Below are positions 7,734 through 16,851 of a stretch of DNA of 64,000 bases, one piece after another. Source of the DNA: Flavobacterium fragile (lineage in GTDB: Bacteria; Bacteroidota; Bacteroidia; Flavobacteriales; Flavobacteriaceae); assembly GCF_023634865.1 (NCBI RefSeq), contig NZ_JAMLJN010000002.1:124001-188000 (forward strand), read 5' to 3'. The notes below the pieces were generated by a model. It saw only the letters and a program-made list of their open reading frames with translations. It did no database searches and was not told where the DNA came from. A program made the position numbers and the translations under genes. The stretch's first letter is position 1. Each line of letters begins with the position of its first letter.

Positions 7734-8900
7734 ATGCTAAACTTCGAATTATACAATCCGGTAAATTATGTCTTTGGAAAAGGACAAATTGCTAAACTAA
7801 CTGATTTAGTTCCAACAAATACTAAGATTCTACTTGCTTATGGTGGTGGAAGTATCTTTAAAAACGGCGTTTACGACCAAGTAAAAGCAGCTTTACCCAA
7901 TCACGATATTGTGGAATTTGGCGGAATCGAACCGAATCCACGTTTTGAAACTTTGATGAAAGCCGTTGAAATTATTCGTGCTGAAAAAATTGGTTTCATC
8001 TTAGCTGTTGGTGGCGGAAGCGTAATTGATGGTGTGAAATTTATTTCGGCTGCCGTGAATTTTGAAGGTGACGAAGCCGATATTTTGAAAAAACGAATCT
8101 TATTCAAAGATGTTACTAAAGTGATTCCTTTTGGAACCGTTTTAACATTACCAGCAACAGGTTCGGAAATGAATTCAGGCGCTGTAGTTACGATTGAAGC
8201 TACACAAGAAAAATTAACGTTGGGCGGAAGCGCTTTGTTTCCAGTTTTCTCCATTGTTGACCCAACGGTGATTACTTCGTTACCAAAAAGACAATTACAA
8301 AACGGTGTTGTGGATGCGTTCACACACGTAATGGAACAATATTTAACCTATACACACGATGCTTTATTACAAGACCGAATTTCAGAAAGCATTTTACAAA
8401 CGCTAATTGAAATTGGTCCAGATGTAGTAGAAAATCCGAGTGATTATAAATTGGCTTCCAACTTTGTTTGGAGTGCTACTATGGCACTAAATGGTTTAAT
8501 CCAAAAAGGAGTTCCTTCGGATTGGGCAACACACATGATTGGTCATGAATTAACCGCTTTATACGAAATTGATCATGCAAGAACCTTGGCTATTATTGGA
8601 CCTAACTTGTACCGCGTCATGTTCGATACGAAAAAAGAGAAATTAGCACAATACGGGCAACGCGTTTGGAACATTCAAGGCAATTCAACGGAAGAAATTG
8701 CAGAAAAAGCGATTGAAAAAACGGTTGAGTTCTTCCACAAAATGGGCATGAAAACCAAAATTTCTGAAAACGCAGAAAACATCGAAAAAACAGCTGATTT
8801 CATCGTAAATCGTTTCGAAGAAAGAGGTTGGAAAGCCATGGGTGAAAAGCAAAACATCACACTTGAAAAAGTGAGAGCTATTGTAGAAATGAGTTATTAA
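7734..8900 (+). CDS. Iron-containing alcohol dehydrogenase (YqhD/BDH type)
   Basis: A 388-residue group III alcohol dehydrogenase. The NADPH-binding Gly-rich turn AVGGGSVIDGVKFIS is near residue 95, followed by LPATGSEMNSG. The metal-binding His residues are visible in DAFTHVMEQYL, IGHELTALYEIDHARTLAI and neighbouring Asp. It fits the YqhD/butanol-dehydrogenase branch, which reduces toxic or fermentation aldehydes using NADPH. It is monocistronic, with its own -7 box and a hairpin after the stop. Confidence 0.9.
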   Translation: MLNFELYNPVNYVFGKGQIAKLTDLVPTNTKILLAYGGGSIFKNGVYDQVKAALPNHDIVEFGGIEPNPRFETLMKAVEIIRAEKIGFILAVGGGSVIDGVKFISAAVNFEGDEADILKKRILFKDVTKVIPFGTVLTLPATGSEMNSGAVVTIEATQEKLTLGGSALFPVFSIVDPTVITSLPKRQLQNGVVDAFTHVMEQYLTYTHDALLQDRISESILQTLIEIGPDVVENPSDYKLASNFVWSATMALNGLIQKGVPSDWATHMIGHELTALYEIDHARTLAIIGPNLYRVMFDTKKEKLAQYGQRVWNIQGNSTEEIAEKAIEKTVEFFHKMGMKTKISENAENIEKTADFIVNRFEERGWKAMGEKQNITLEKVRAIVEMSY

Positions 8901-8921
8901 AAAATACGTATTCATCATAAT

Positions 8922-8950
8922 AAAGGCGCGGAGTTTTTCTTCGTGCCTTT
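8922..8950. terminator. Possible terminator hairpin
   Basis: AAAGGCGCG paired with CGTGCCTTT (one G-U) around an 11-nt loop. No strong T-run follows, so termination efficiency is doubtful. The sequence also belongs to the word-like intergenic class. Confidence 0.45.
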
Positions 8951-8977
8951 GTATTAAAAAGAGTTTCGCAAACGTTT

Positions 8978-9008
8978 TTTGTAAATCCTTTTTAAATGAC
9001 TATTTTTG
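8978..9008 (+). promoter_or_regulatory. Full consensus Bacteroidota promoter for gpsA
   Basis: TTTG (8978-8981), exactly 19 bp, then TATTTTTG (9001-9008). This is a complete match to the TTTG-N19-TAnnTTTG sigma-ABfr consensus, 22 bp before the gpsA ATG. It is the best promoter in the window. Confidence 0.8.
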
Positions 9009-9030
9009 ATGTTCTAAATTAAATCGTAAA

Positions 9031-10026
9031 ATGGAAAAAAAGCCAAAATTTGCCGTCATTGGAGGAGGAAGTTGGGCTACTGCAATTGCGAAAATGCTTT
9101 GTGAAAATCAAGACGAAATCGCTTGGTACATGCGAAGTACTTATGCTATTGAGCATTTAAAACATCAAAAACACAATCCAAACTACTTAAGTTCGGTTGC
9201 GTTTGACATCAATAAATTAAAACTTACAAACGACATCAACGAAGCGGTTGCTTATGCTGATTACATTATTTTTGTGGTTCCGTCAGCTTTTTTAAGCAAA
9301 GAATTAGAAAGTTTGACTGAAAGTTTGGAAGGAAAAATCATTTTTTCAGCTATTAAAGGAATTGTTCCTGAATCAAGTTTGATTGTAGGCGAACATTTTC
9401 ATACTAAATACGATATTCCATTTGAAAATATTGGGGTAATTACAGGTCCTTGTCACGCAGAAGAAGTAGCAATGGAACGTTTATCGTACCTAACCATTGC
9501 GTGTAGTGATAAGAAAAAAGCTAAATATGTGGCTAAAAATTTGAGTTCGCACTACATCAAAGCAAAAACTACTGATGATATTATTGGGACTGAATATGCA
9601 GCCGTTTTAAAAAATATTTACGCAATTGCAGCCGGAATTGCTCATGGTTTAGGCTATGGCGATAACTTCCAGGCGGTTTTAATGAGTAACGGAATTCGCG
9701 AAATGAAGAAATTTATTCGTAAAGTGCATAAAATGAAGCGAAATATTAATAATTCGGCTTATTTAGGCGATTTATTGGTAACTGGATATTCTGTTTTTTC
9801 TCGAAATAGAATGTTTGGAAACATGATTGGAAAAGGCTATACGGTAAAATCTGCACAAATGGAAATGAGTATGATTGCTGAAGGTTATTATGCTGTAAAA
9901 AGTGCTTACAAATTAAATCAAGAATACGGTGCAGATACTCCAATCATTGATGCTGTATATGAAATTTTATACAAAAACAAAGACGCTAAAACCGTTTTCA
10001 AATCACTAACTGAAAAATTAAATTAA
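9031..10026 (+). CDS. gpsA: Glycerol-3-phosphate dehydrogenase [NAD(P)+]
   Basis: A 331-residue enzyme reducing dihydroxyacetone phosphate to sn-glycerol-3-phosphate for phospholipid synthesis. The Rossmann motif is VIGGGSWATAIAKML (residues 9-23). The substrate-site segment ITGPCHAEEVAMERLS, the catalytic Lys in YAAVLKNIYAIAAGIAHGLGYGDN, and LGDLLVTGYSVFSRNRMFG are all typical. The length is normal. A consensus promoter precedes it, and the terC gene starts 4 bp after its stop. Confidence 0.96.
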   Translation: MEKKPKFAVIGGGSWATAIAKMLCENQDEIAWYMRSTYAIEHLKHQKHNPNYLSSVAFDINKLKLTNDINEAVAYADYIIFVVPSAFLSKELESLTESLEGKIIFSAIKGIVPESSLIVGEHFHTKYDIPFENIGVITGPCHAEEVAMERLSYLTIACSDKKKAKYVAKNLSSHYIKAKTTDDIIGTEYAAVLKNIYAIAAGIAHGLGYGDNFQAVLMSNGIREMKKFIRKVHKMKRNINNSAYLGDLLVTGYSVFSRNRMFGNMIGKGYTVKSAQMEMSMIAEGYYAVKSAYKLNQEYGADTPIIDAVYEILYKNKDAKTVFKSLTEKLN

Positions 10027-10030
10027 TCCC

Positions 10031-11035
10031 ATGATATTTTCTTTACAAACAGGTTCAATAGATCATTTAATAGATCATCCAGGTATTATTACGGCTTTTA
10101 CGATAACCATCATTGCGATGTTAATTCTTGATTTAGGAGTTCTAAATAAAAAAAGCCATGTAATTTCTAATCGTGAAGCGGCTATTTGGTCTGTAATTTG
10201 GATTTCGCTTGCCATGGGATTCAGTGGAATTATATATCATTACATGGGTGCCGAAAAATTCATGCAATTTCAAGGCGCGTATTGGATTGAAAAAGCACTT
10301 TCGGTAGATAATTTATTTGTTTTTATTTTAGTTTTTGGCTACTTCAATGTGGCAAAAGAAGCCCAACATAAAGTTTTATTCTGGGGTGTAATTGGAGCAT
10401 TAGTATTTAGAGCTATTTTCATTTTCGCAGGAGTTTGGCTGTTAAATTACACTTATTTGCCTGAAATAGAACTTTTCGGACAAATGGTTAAAATCAATTA
10501 TTTATTAACTATTTTCGGTTTAATTTTGATTGTTGCGGGTATCAAATCTGCTTTTAGTCAGGAAGAAGATGATGGTAGCAAAGACTTTACAAAAAGTCCA
10601 GGTGCTCGATTTGTTTACAAATTTTTCAATGTTACGCATCAATACGATGGCGATAAATTCTTCACCATTGAAAACGGACTTAAAGTTGCAACTCCTTTAT
10701 TTGTAGTAGTAGCTATTGTAGAATTTACCGATTTATTATTTGCAATCGATAGTATTCCAGCAATTTTTGCCATTGCTCCTGATGATCCATTTATTCTTTA
10801 TACGTCTAATATTTTTGCGATTTTAGGATTACGTTCGTTATATTTCCTTTTGGCGAATTTCATGTATATGTTCAGTAAATTAAAATATGGATTAGGATTT
10901 ATCTTGGCTTTTATCGGAACTAAAATGATTATAGCGCCGTTTTATCACGTTCCAACAAGTTTATCTTTATCTGTTGTGGGTGGAGCTCTAATCTTGTCTG
11001 TAATTGCTTCTTTGTTATTTCCTGATAAGGATTAA
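10031..11035 (+). CDS. TerC/Alx-family membrane protein
   Basis: A 334-residue inner-membrane protein with about nine hydrophobic helices. Family marks are the acidic membrane motifs ALSVDNLFVFILVFGYF and VEFTDLLFAIDSIPAIFAI, whose Asp/Glu residues lie within helices. TerC/Alx relatives are linked to Mn2+ or other metal efflux, pH response and loading of exported metalloproteins; the exact role here is inferred. It is co-transcribed with gpsA, so no yybP-ykoY-type riboswitch leader is possible directly before it. Confidence 0.9.
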   Translation: MIFSLQTGSIDHLIDHPGIITAFTITIIAMLILDLGVLNKKSHVISNREAAIWSVIWISLAMGFSGIIYHYMGAEKFMQFQGAYWIEKALSVDNLFVFILVFGYFNVAKEAQHKVLFWGVIGALVFRAIFIFAGVWLLNYTYLPEIELFGQMVKINYLLTIFGLILIVAGIKSAFSQEEDDGSKDFTKSPGARFVYKFFNVTHQYDGDKFFTIENGLKVATPLFVVVAIVEFTDLLFAIDSIPAIFAIAPDDPFILYTSNIFAILGLRSLYFLLANFMYMFSKLKYGLGFILAFIGTKMIIAPFYHVPTSLSLSVVGGALILSVIASLLFPDKD

Positions 11036-11047
11036 AACCAAATTCCA

Positions 11048-11614
11048 ATGAAAAGAATCCTGTTTCTAATTCTTGGGTTTGTACAAATAGCTTTTGGACA
11101 ATCTGAAAAAGGTTCCAAAGTGTTTTGGGAGGAATTAAAAAAGCATTGTGGTCAAACCTATGAAGGAACAATAACTGCTGGAGCAACTCCAAACGATCCT
11201 TTTTCAGGAAAAAAATTAGTTATGCATGTAAGAAGTTGTGCAGAAAATCATATAAAAATTCCATTCTTTGTTGGAGAAGATAAATCGCGTACTTGGGTTT
11301 TAACATTTGATAACGATGTTATTACGCTCAAACATGATCACAGACATCAAGATGGTTCAGAAGATAAAGTTACTCAATATGGTGGAACTGCATCAAATTC
11401 TGGTTTGCCTAATATTCAATCATTTCCAGCTGATCAATTTACGGCAGATTTAATTGGTTATGCCTCAAATAATGTTTGGTGGATTACTTTAGATGAAAAT
11501 TCATTTACCTACAACTTAAGACGCATCGGTACAGAGCGTGTTTTCAGTGTTACGTTTGATTTGAAAAAACCAATTGCAACTCCTGATGCTCCGTGGGGTT
11601 GGGAAGGAAAATAA
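11048..11614 (+). CDS. Secreted hypothetical protein
   Basis: A 188-residue protein with a signal peptide (ILFLILGFVQIAFGQ). The mature part begins SEKGSKVFWEELKKHCGQTYEGTI and contains VMHVRSC, HIKIPFFVGEDKSRTWVL and LKHDHRHQDG. Conserved Cys, His and Asp residues suggest a small periplasmic beta-rich domain that might bind metal. I do not recognise a named family. It starts 12 bp after terC and probably ends the gpsA operon. Confidence 0.65.
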   Translation: MKRILFLILGFVQIAFGQSEKGSKVFWEELKKHCGQTYEGTITAGATPNDPFSGKKLVMHVRSCAENHIKIPFFVGEDKSRTWVLTFDNDVITLKHDHRHQDGSEDKVTQYGGTASNSGLPNIQSFPADQFTADLIGYASNNVWWITLDENSFTYNLRRIGTERVFSVTFDLKKPIATPDAPWGWEGK

Positions 11615-11646
11615 ATAAGATACTATTTTGATAGTAACTTTACTAT

Positions 11647-12054
11647 CTAATTCGCAAAAACGCCTCTTTTGTTGATGATTGGTAAATCCGCAGTGGCTTT
11701 TTCGTTGATAGTATTTACTCGGAATACGAAGGTTTTATCGTATAATTGTCCGTTTGAGAAATACGACAACATGAATTCGTTATTCAATTGTAAAACGTTG
11801 TTTTCTAACAATTCAACTTTAACCGCGGTTCTTGGTTCTACTTTAGCAAATGCGTGACGGAATGTTCCTGTTTTGCGTTCTTCGCCATTGATTAAACCAT
11901 AAGCACGAGAAACTACCATAGCCATTTCTAGCAAATTATCGGTGTCGTTTACTAAGTAAGCGTACCAAGAATTCTCCATAAAATCGTCGTTCCATTCTTG
12001 AAAAGCTACAATATGAACGCCTTCTACTTTTGGGATGATAATGTCTTTCTTCAT
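11647..12054 (-). CDS. Conserved hypothetical protein next to pheS
   Basis: A 135-residue soluble protein, MKKDIIIPKVEGVHIVAFQEWND at the start, no signal peptide. It has an all-beta appearance (AYLVNDTDNLLEMAMVVSRAYG, FMLSYFSNGQLYDKTFVFRV). It lies 49 bp downstream of pheS in the same direction, so co-transcription is likely. No function is known to me. Confidence 0.65.
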   Translation of the reverse strand: MKKDIIIPKVEGVHIVAFQEWNDDFMENSWYAYLVNDTDNLLEMAMVVSRAYGLINGEERKTGTFRHAFAKVEPRTAVKVELLENNVLQLNNEFMLSYFSNGQLYDKTFVFRVNTINEKATADLPIINKRGVFAN

Positions 12055-12103
12055 TGAAATAGTAGTAAGATTAAAGAATTAATTATTAAGACTTTATCTT
12101 AAT

Positions 12104-13123
12104 TTATATACTCGATTTGAATTGCTCTAAGAAACGAACGTCATTTTCGTAAAACATACGAATATCGCCAATTTGGTATAACAACATCGCAATACGTTCT
12201 ACTCCCATTCCGAAAGCGAAACCTGTGTGTTCGTCTGGATTGATGCCACAGTTTTTCAATACGTTTGGATCTACCATTCCGCAACCACCAATTTCTAACC
12301 AACCGGTTCCTTTTGTAATTCGATAATCTGTTTCGGTTTTTAATCCCCAATAAATATCGATTTCAGCACTTGGTTCTGTAAATGGAAAATATGACGGACG
12401 TAAACGAATTTTCGATTTTCCGAACATTTCTTTAGTGAAATACAACAAGGTTTGTTTTAAATCGGCAAAGGAAACGTCTTTATCTATATACAAACCTTCC
12501 ACTTGATGGAAAATACAGTGCGAACGCGAAGAAACGGCCTCGTTACGGAACACTCTTCCTGGAGAAATCGTACGAATTGGCGGTTTGTTGTTTTCCATAT
12601 AACGCACTTGCACTGATGAAGTGTGTGTACGCAACAAAACATCAGGATTGGTTTGAATGAAAAATGTATCCTGCATATCTCGTGCTGGATGATATTCTGG
12701 TAAATTTAATGCGGTAAAATTGTGCCAATCGTCTTCGATTTCTGGACCTTCGGACACATTGAAACCAATGGTTGAAAAAATATCAATCATTTGGTTTTTT
12801 ACAATAGAAATTGGATGGCGCGAACCAATGTTCATAGCTTCTCCCGGACGTGTTGTATCGCCGTAAATTCCTTTTGCTTCTTCTTTATTTTCTAAAGCGT
12901 CTTGAATGGTTTTTACCTTTTCTTCTGCCGAAGTTTTCAATTCGTTGATTACTTGACCAAATTCTTTCTTTTGTTCGTTTGGGACATTTTTGAATTCGGC
13001 AAAAAAGTCTTTCAACAAGCCTTTACTTCCTAAATACTTGATTCGGAAGGCTTCTAATTGTTCTTTATTATCGGTTTGAAAAGCTTTTACTTCTTCAATA
13101 TGGGCTTTAATCGTTTCTGTCAT
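12104..13123 (-). CDS. pheS: Phenylalanyl-tRNA synthetase alpha subunit
   Basis: A 339-residue class II synthetase subunit. It has an N-terminal coiled coil (residues 1-90, including IKYLGSKGLLKDFFAEFK), motif 2 in GRVFRNEAVSSRSHCIFHQVEGL, and motif 3 in FAFGMGVERIAML near the C-terminus. The substrate loops GPEIEDDWHNFTALN and HPARDMQDTFF are intact. It attaches Phe to tRNA-Phe together with PheT, which is not adjacent. It starts at the ATG preceded by a -7 box about 20 bp upstream. Confidence 0.97.
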   Translation of the reverse strand: MTETIKAHIEEVKAFQTDNKEQLEAFRIKYLGSKGLLKDFFAEFKNVPNEQKKEFGQVINELKTSAEEKVKTIQDALENKEEAKGIYGDTTRPGEAMNIGSRHPISIVKNQMIDIFSTIGFNVSEGPEIEDDWHNFTALNLPEYHPARDMQDTFFIQTNPDVLLRTHTSSVQVRYMENNKPPIRTISPGRVFRNEAVSSRSHCIFHQVEGLYIDKDVSFADLKQTLLYFTKEMFGKSKIRLRPSYFPFTEPSAEIDIYWGLKTETDYRITKGTGWLEIGGCGMVDPNVLKNCGINPDEHTGFAFGMGVERIAMLLYQIGDIRMFYENDVRFLEQFKSSI

Positions 13124-13142
13124 CGCTCGTTGTATAAAGGTG

Positions 13143-13150
13143 CAAATTTA
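13143..13150 (-). promoter_or_regulatory. -7 box for pheS
   Basis: Minus strand TAAATTTG matches TAnnTTTG, 19 bp before the pheS ATG. Confidence 0.5.
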
Positions 13151-13165
13151 TGGATTTTTAATGAA

Positions 13166-13232
13166 AGTAAACAGTCTCAGTCACAGTTTTCAGAATTTAC
13201 AAATTTGCCAACTGCGACTGCGACTGAAAACT
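13166..13232. repeat. Word-like intergenic repeat (CAGTCGCAGT type)
   Basis: Contains CAGTCTCAGTCACAGTTTTC and ACTGCGACTGCGACTGAAAA, two arms that are partly inverse to each other, between pheS and the upstream minus-strand gene. The same words recur at 22170-22246 and 39441-39513. Confidence 0.7.
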
Positions 13233-13587
13233 AATCAATCAACTCTTTCTCTAAAAAGTAGCTTACAATTGCTTCTTTCATTAATACCGCTTGCTCGCCT
13301 GCTTTTAATGGTGGCAATTCTTCTTTTACTTTGTAATGTGGCCAACCATCATTGTCGAAATATTCAAATTCGTAGTAACCGTAAGGTTCTAGCAAACGGC
13401 AAATGGCGATGTGCATTAGGTTCACTTTTTCATCTTTTTTGAAAGTTGCGTGAATTTTCCCTAATTCTTGCACACCAATTAAGTAGATGATTCCTTCTAA
13501 ATCAAGGGTTTCTCCATCTGCGAATTTGTTTGATAATATAGTGACAACGCTTTCCCAACGCTGTTTTAATTGTTCGTCTCTGGACAT
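13231..13587 (-). CDS. Conserved hypothetical protein
   Basis: A 118-residue soluble protein, MSRDEQLKQRWESVVTILS at the start. It is mainly helical, with an aromatic segment EPYGYYEFEYFDNDGWPHYK near residue 75. No catalytic motif or family that I can name; it looks like a conserved flavobacterial protein. It lies upstream of pheS in the same direction, but the repeat-rich gap and the pheS -7 box suggest separate transcription. Confidence 0.65.
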   Translation of the reverse strand: MSRDEQLKQRWESVVTILSNKFADGETLDLEGIIYLIGVQELGKIHATFKKDEKVNLMHIAICRLLEPYGYYEFEYFDNDGWPHYKVKEELPPLKAGEQAVLMKEAIVSYFLEKELID

Positions 13588-13695
13588 GTTTCTGAGGTTA
13601 TGGGTTAAGAGTTAAAGGTTTGAACCTAATTACCATTTATCTAACACTAAATTTCTGCAAAGATAACAACAGAAAACCACTTTCAATAATTCTTT

Positions 13696-13703
13696 TATCT
13701 TTG
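13696..13703 (+). promoter_or_regulatory. -7 box for the CvpA-like gene
   Basis: TATCTTTG matches TAnnTTTG, 23 bp before the ATG at 13727. Confidence 0.5.
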
Positions 13704-13726
13704 TTCTTTAATCTATATTGTTTCGG

Positions 13727-14248
13727 ATGAGTTTTATTGATATTGTTTTTGCAGTTTTGTTGGTTTTTGCGGTTTATAAAGGATTGAAAAACGGACTTTT
13801 TGTAGAAGTCGCTTCATTTGTAGCTTTGATTTTAGGTATTTATTTAGCGATTAAATTTTCGAGTTTAGTTGGTTCGATTTTTACTGAAACTGTCCCAAGT
13901 TGGAATCCGAAATATATTCAAATTACTGCTTTTATTATTACGTTTTTGTTGGTGGTAATTGGAATTCATTTAAGCGCAAAAATTTTAACCAAATTAGCAG
14001 ATTTTGCATTTTTAGGTTGGATAAATAAATTAGCCGGTGTGATTTTCAGCTTATTGAAAACGATCTTAGCGTTGAGTGTTGTGCTTTTTATTTTTGAAAA
14101 AATCAACATCAATAACATGTTACTTTCAAAAGAAACACAAGAGAACTCTATTTTTTATAATCCAATTCAGAATATTTCAACAGCGATTTATCCTACGATT
14201 GAGGATTGGTATGACAGTTTGAAATCGGAAATTGAGAGTGAGAAGTAA
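13727..14248 (+). CDS. CvpA-family inner-membrane protein
   Basis: A 173-residue protein with four hydrophobic helices and the CvpA start MSFIDIVFAVLLVFAVYKGLKNGLF. The typical Gly-rich helix (GWINKLAGVIFSLLKTILALSV) follows near residue 105, and a short charged C-terminal tail ends it. CvpA relatives are needed for colicin V production in E. coli and for envelope functions elsewhere; the molecular role is unsettled. ATG 13727 was chosen over a TTG three codons upstream. It is convergent with the Bat operon. Confidence 0.85.
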   Translation: MSFIDIVFAVLLVFAVYKGLKNGLFVEVASFVALILGIYLAIKFSSLVGSIFTETVPSWNPKYIQITAFIITFLLVVIGIHLSAKILTKLADFAFLGWINKLAGVIFSLLKTILALSVVLFIFEKININNMLLSKETQENSIFYNPIQNISTAIYPTIEDWYDSLKSEIESEK

Positions 14249-14283
14249 AAGTTTCAACAAACTCAGCCTTACAAACCTAGATT

Positions 14284-14313
14284 CTGAATACTTTCAACTG
14301 AACACTGAACACT
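14284..14313. repeat. Word-like intergenic repeat (CTGAACA type)
   Basis: CTGAATACTTTCAACTGAAC followed by ACTGAACACT. It shares AACTGAACACTGAACACT exactly with the copy before yicC. It fills the gap between the convergent cvpA-like gene and the end of the Bat operon. Confidence 0.65.
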
Positions 14314-15073
14314 ATTTCTTCACTTCCTTAATTGCTTCTTTGTCAATCCAGGCTTTGGTTTTGTCGGTAAGTTCTACTTGTTTCCAATTGCCTAATTCTT
14401 CTAAAACGAAAACTTTTGTGCCTTCGTGAAGCGTGACTACATCTTCCGAACTGTTTTTAGGTTCGGCTTTCAAAGTGGTTGCTTCTGCAAAAACAATGGC
14501 TGGATTGTAATTCGCATCAAACTTCTTCTGTAAAAAAGCAGAAAAAACGGTTACTCCAATTCCGATTAAAAACAACAGAAACAAACTGAAAAAAGTGCGT
14601 TTTAGAAATACAGTATTTCCAAAATAATAACCTAAAAATAAAAGTAAACTTAGAAAAGCAATAATAACCGCAATCCAAGCCCAAGTATCATAATGAAATG
14701 TGCTCGTAAACTCTTTTACCATTTTTTTGAAACCGACATCTGGAATGATTTTAATGTCGTCTATTGCTGTTTTTTGCGCAAAAGACAGATTGGTTTGAAT
14801 GGCTTCGTCATCTGGGTTTAAAAGCAATGCTTTTTCGTAATTGTAAATCGATGGCGCAACTTTTCCTAATTTATAATAACAATTGGCAATATTAAAATAC
14901 AAATCAGCCGATTCGTTGCCTTGGTTTACAATGCTTTCGAAAGATTGAACCGCTTGTTCGTAATCACCTTTGTTGTATAAATCGTTTGCTTTTTTGAAGG
15001 TAGCATCGTTGGATTCGTTTGCATTGGCAAATGAAATCAAAAACAAAAGGAATAGTATAATTTTATTTCTCAT
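14312..15073 (-). CDS. batE: BatE: TPR and SH3-like membrane protein
   Basis: A 253-residue protein, last gene of the Bat operon. It has a signal peptide (IILFLLFLISFANA), then TPR repeats (about residues 22-100: ANDLYNKGDYEQAVQSFESI, LYFNIANCYYKLGKVAPSIY). Two membrane helices follow (about 130-190), and a C-terminal SH3-like domain holds TTLKAEPKNSSEDVVTLHEG and VFVLEELGNWKQVEL. Bat proteins were named for Bacteroides aerotolerance; their biochemical role is not settled. Its start overlaps the batD stop by one base. Confidence 0.85.
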   Translation of the reverse strand: MRNKIILFLLFLISFANANESNDATFKKANDLYNKGDYEQAVQSFESIVNQGNESADLYFNIANCYYKLGKVAPSIYNYEKALLLNPDDEAIQTNLSFAQKTAIDDIKIIPDVGFKKMVKEFTSTFHYDTWAWIAVIIAFLSLLLFLGYYFGNTVFLKRTFFSLFLLFLIGIGVTVFSAFLQKKFDANYNPAIVFAEATTLKAEPKNSSEDVVTLHEGTKVFVLEELGNWKQVELTDKTKAWIDKEAIKEVKK

Positions 15074-16848
15074 TATTTCAATTGTTTTTCAAGTTCAGAA
15101 ATTCGTTCCACAGCTCGTTCAAAATCATTGGTCATGGCAATATCAGTTGCTGGAGCGTATCGTGCGAATTCACAATCGTTCATTAACTCCATAAATCGAT
15201 TAATACTTTCTTCGGATGCATTTCGTTGTTGCAATAATTCGATAATGTTTTCTTTGCTCATTTCAACCGTTTCGATATGTAATTTGGCTTTCAAGAAATT
15301 GTGTAATGCTTTTTCCATTGCCATATAGAACGGAACTTTGTCGCCCATTTGTTTTTTGGCTTCCGACAAATATCTCTTCACTAACTTGTTGTTTTGTCTA
15401 ATTCTGTTTCCAACAACATCAGCATCTTTTGCTTCTTTTTGTTTTCTAGCAATCATCACAATTGGAATTAGTAAAAGTGGCGCAATCAATAAGCCATAAA
15501 ACAATCCTGAACCTAAGAAATCTTCTCTAGAAGCAGAAACAAATTCCGTTTTTAACTTATTGAATTGGAATACTTCTTTTTTCTGAATGGCTTGTTTATT
15601 CGTACTTGGGGCATTAGCTACAATGGTTCCATCTCCTTCGGCTACCTCAATTGTGATTTCTTTTGAGGTAATGGTTTTATAGGATTTACTTCCCAAATCG
15701 TAATACGAAAACTCCATCGGTTTGATAGTATATTTTCCTTTAAACTGGGGAATAATCGTGTATTTGTCCGAAATTTTTCCCACCATACCCGTTAATGGCG
15801 TTTGTACATTTTCGGTATGTGATGGTTCGTACATTTCTAAAGCAGTTGGAACGACCGGTTTTGGCAAGGTGAATAATTTTAAATTTCCTTTCCCTGAAAC
15901 ACTCACTTCCAAATCTAAAGATTCGCCTGCTTTTAAAGCGGTTTTAGATGGAATTACTTTAAAGTCAAAATTCCCAACAGCACCTGTAAAACTTTCAGGT
16001 TTACCTTTTTCTGGAAGCGGTTTTACGTTGATAGTTTGATTTCCTGTTGACAATGATTTTTGGATCACGCGCATTTCATATTCTCCAAACCAATCGCGAC
16101 GACCTGTAGGAACCTCAGCATCTAAATCGATTTTGAAAGGTTCTATAGTTTTAGCACCAGCTTCTAACGGATACAAAATTACTTTGCGAAGCACCACCAT
16201 ACTATAATCTTTTCCGTTGTATTTTCCGCGTTCTGCAGTTAATTGCTTCATGTCGATATACTGACTCCAGAAATCGTTATACTTTGGTGCTTTGAAGTTT
16301 CTGAAATTCCCAACAGTAGAACGAGGCTCGAAATATAACTTGTACACAACTGTAACTGGTTCGTTTATGTACGGATTCTTTGTAGATAATTCGGCAACCA
16401 AATGAATTCCTTCTCCAAAGTTCATATTGTTTGGCTGACCTGGATAATTTGGCATTTGGATAGGATCAGTAATAGTGATTTTTATCGGAGCTGATTTGTA
16501 AATAGTTCCTTCATATTCAATTGAAGCAGCACCAATGGTAAAAGTTCCTTTTTTAGTAGGCGTTAAATAGTAAATGACTTGGGTAGAAATTTCCCTTTTT
16601 TGTGTTACTCTACCATTAATAATTGTGATTGAAGTTTGATTTCCTTTGTTAATGAAAGGTCCTTCCGCCTTAAATCCAGAAAATTTTGGAGGTTCAAAAT
16701 TATCTCCTTCGTTATTGATAGAAAAAACCAACTGAATACGCTCGTTTAATCCATAAGAACTTCTTTCTGTTTGTGCTTCAAATTTTACTTGAGCAGAAAC
16801 AGCGTTGTAAAAAAACGATAAGAATAAAACTAAAAGTATCTTTTTCAT
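15073..16848 (-). CDS. batD: BatD: Ig-like aerotolerance protein
   Basis: A 591-residue protein with a signal peptide (ILLVLFLSFFYNAVSAQ). A long periplasmic region of repeated Ig-like beta domains (about 20-430) follows; it contains FEAQTERSSYGLNERIQLVF, the BatD hallmark region. One membrane helix is near residue 450 (LFYGLLIAPLLLIPIVMIA), with a charged cytoplasmic tail of helices. It is thought to work with BatA and BatB at the inner membrane. It is 3 bp after batC and overlaps batE by one base. Confidence 0.9.
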   Translation of the reverse strand: MKKILLVLFLSFFYNAVSAQVKFEAQTERSSYGLNERIQLVFSINNEGDNFEPPKFSGFKAEGPFINKGNQTSITIINGRVTQKREISTQVIYYLTPTKKGTFTIGAASIEYEGTIYKSAPIKITITDPIQMPNYPGQPNNMNFGEGIHLVAELSTKNPYINEPVTVVYKLYFEPRSTVGNFRNFKAPKYNDFWSQYIDMKQLTAERGKYNGKDYSMVVLRKVILYPLEAGAKTIEPFKIDLDAEVPTGRRDWFGEYEMRVIQKSLSTGNQTINVKPLPEKGKPESFTGAVGNFDFKVIPSKTALKAGESLDLEVSVSGKGNLKLFTLPKPVVPTALEMYEPSHTENVQTPLTGMVGKISDKYTIIPQFKGKYTIKPMEFSYYDLGSKSYKTITSKEITIEVAEGDGTIVANAPSTNKQAIQKKEVFQFNKLKTEFVSASREDFLGSGLFYGLLIAPLLLIPIVMIARKQKEAKDADVVGNRIRQNNKLVKRYLSEAKKQMGDKVPFYMAMEKALHNFLKAKLHIETVEMSKENIIELLQQRNASEESINRFMELMNDCEFARYAPATDIAMTNDFERAVERISELEKQLK

Positions 16849-16851
16849 GAA

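Noticed and set aside
11621..11647. Terminator GATAGTAA/TTACTATC after the gpsA-terC operon
   Set aside because: The loop would be only two bases at full pairing and no T-run follows; too weak to annotate.
13140..13442. Plus-strand frame between and over pheS and the upstream hypothetical gene
   Set aside because: It starts in a word-like repeat, runs antisense to a better-supported gene and has no recognisable protein features.
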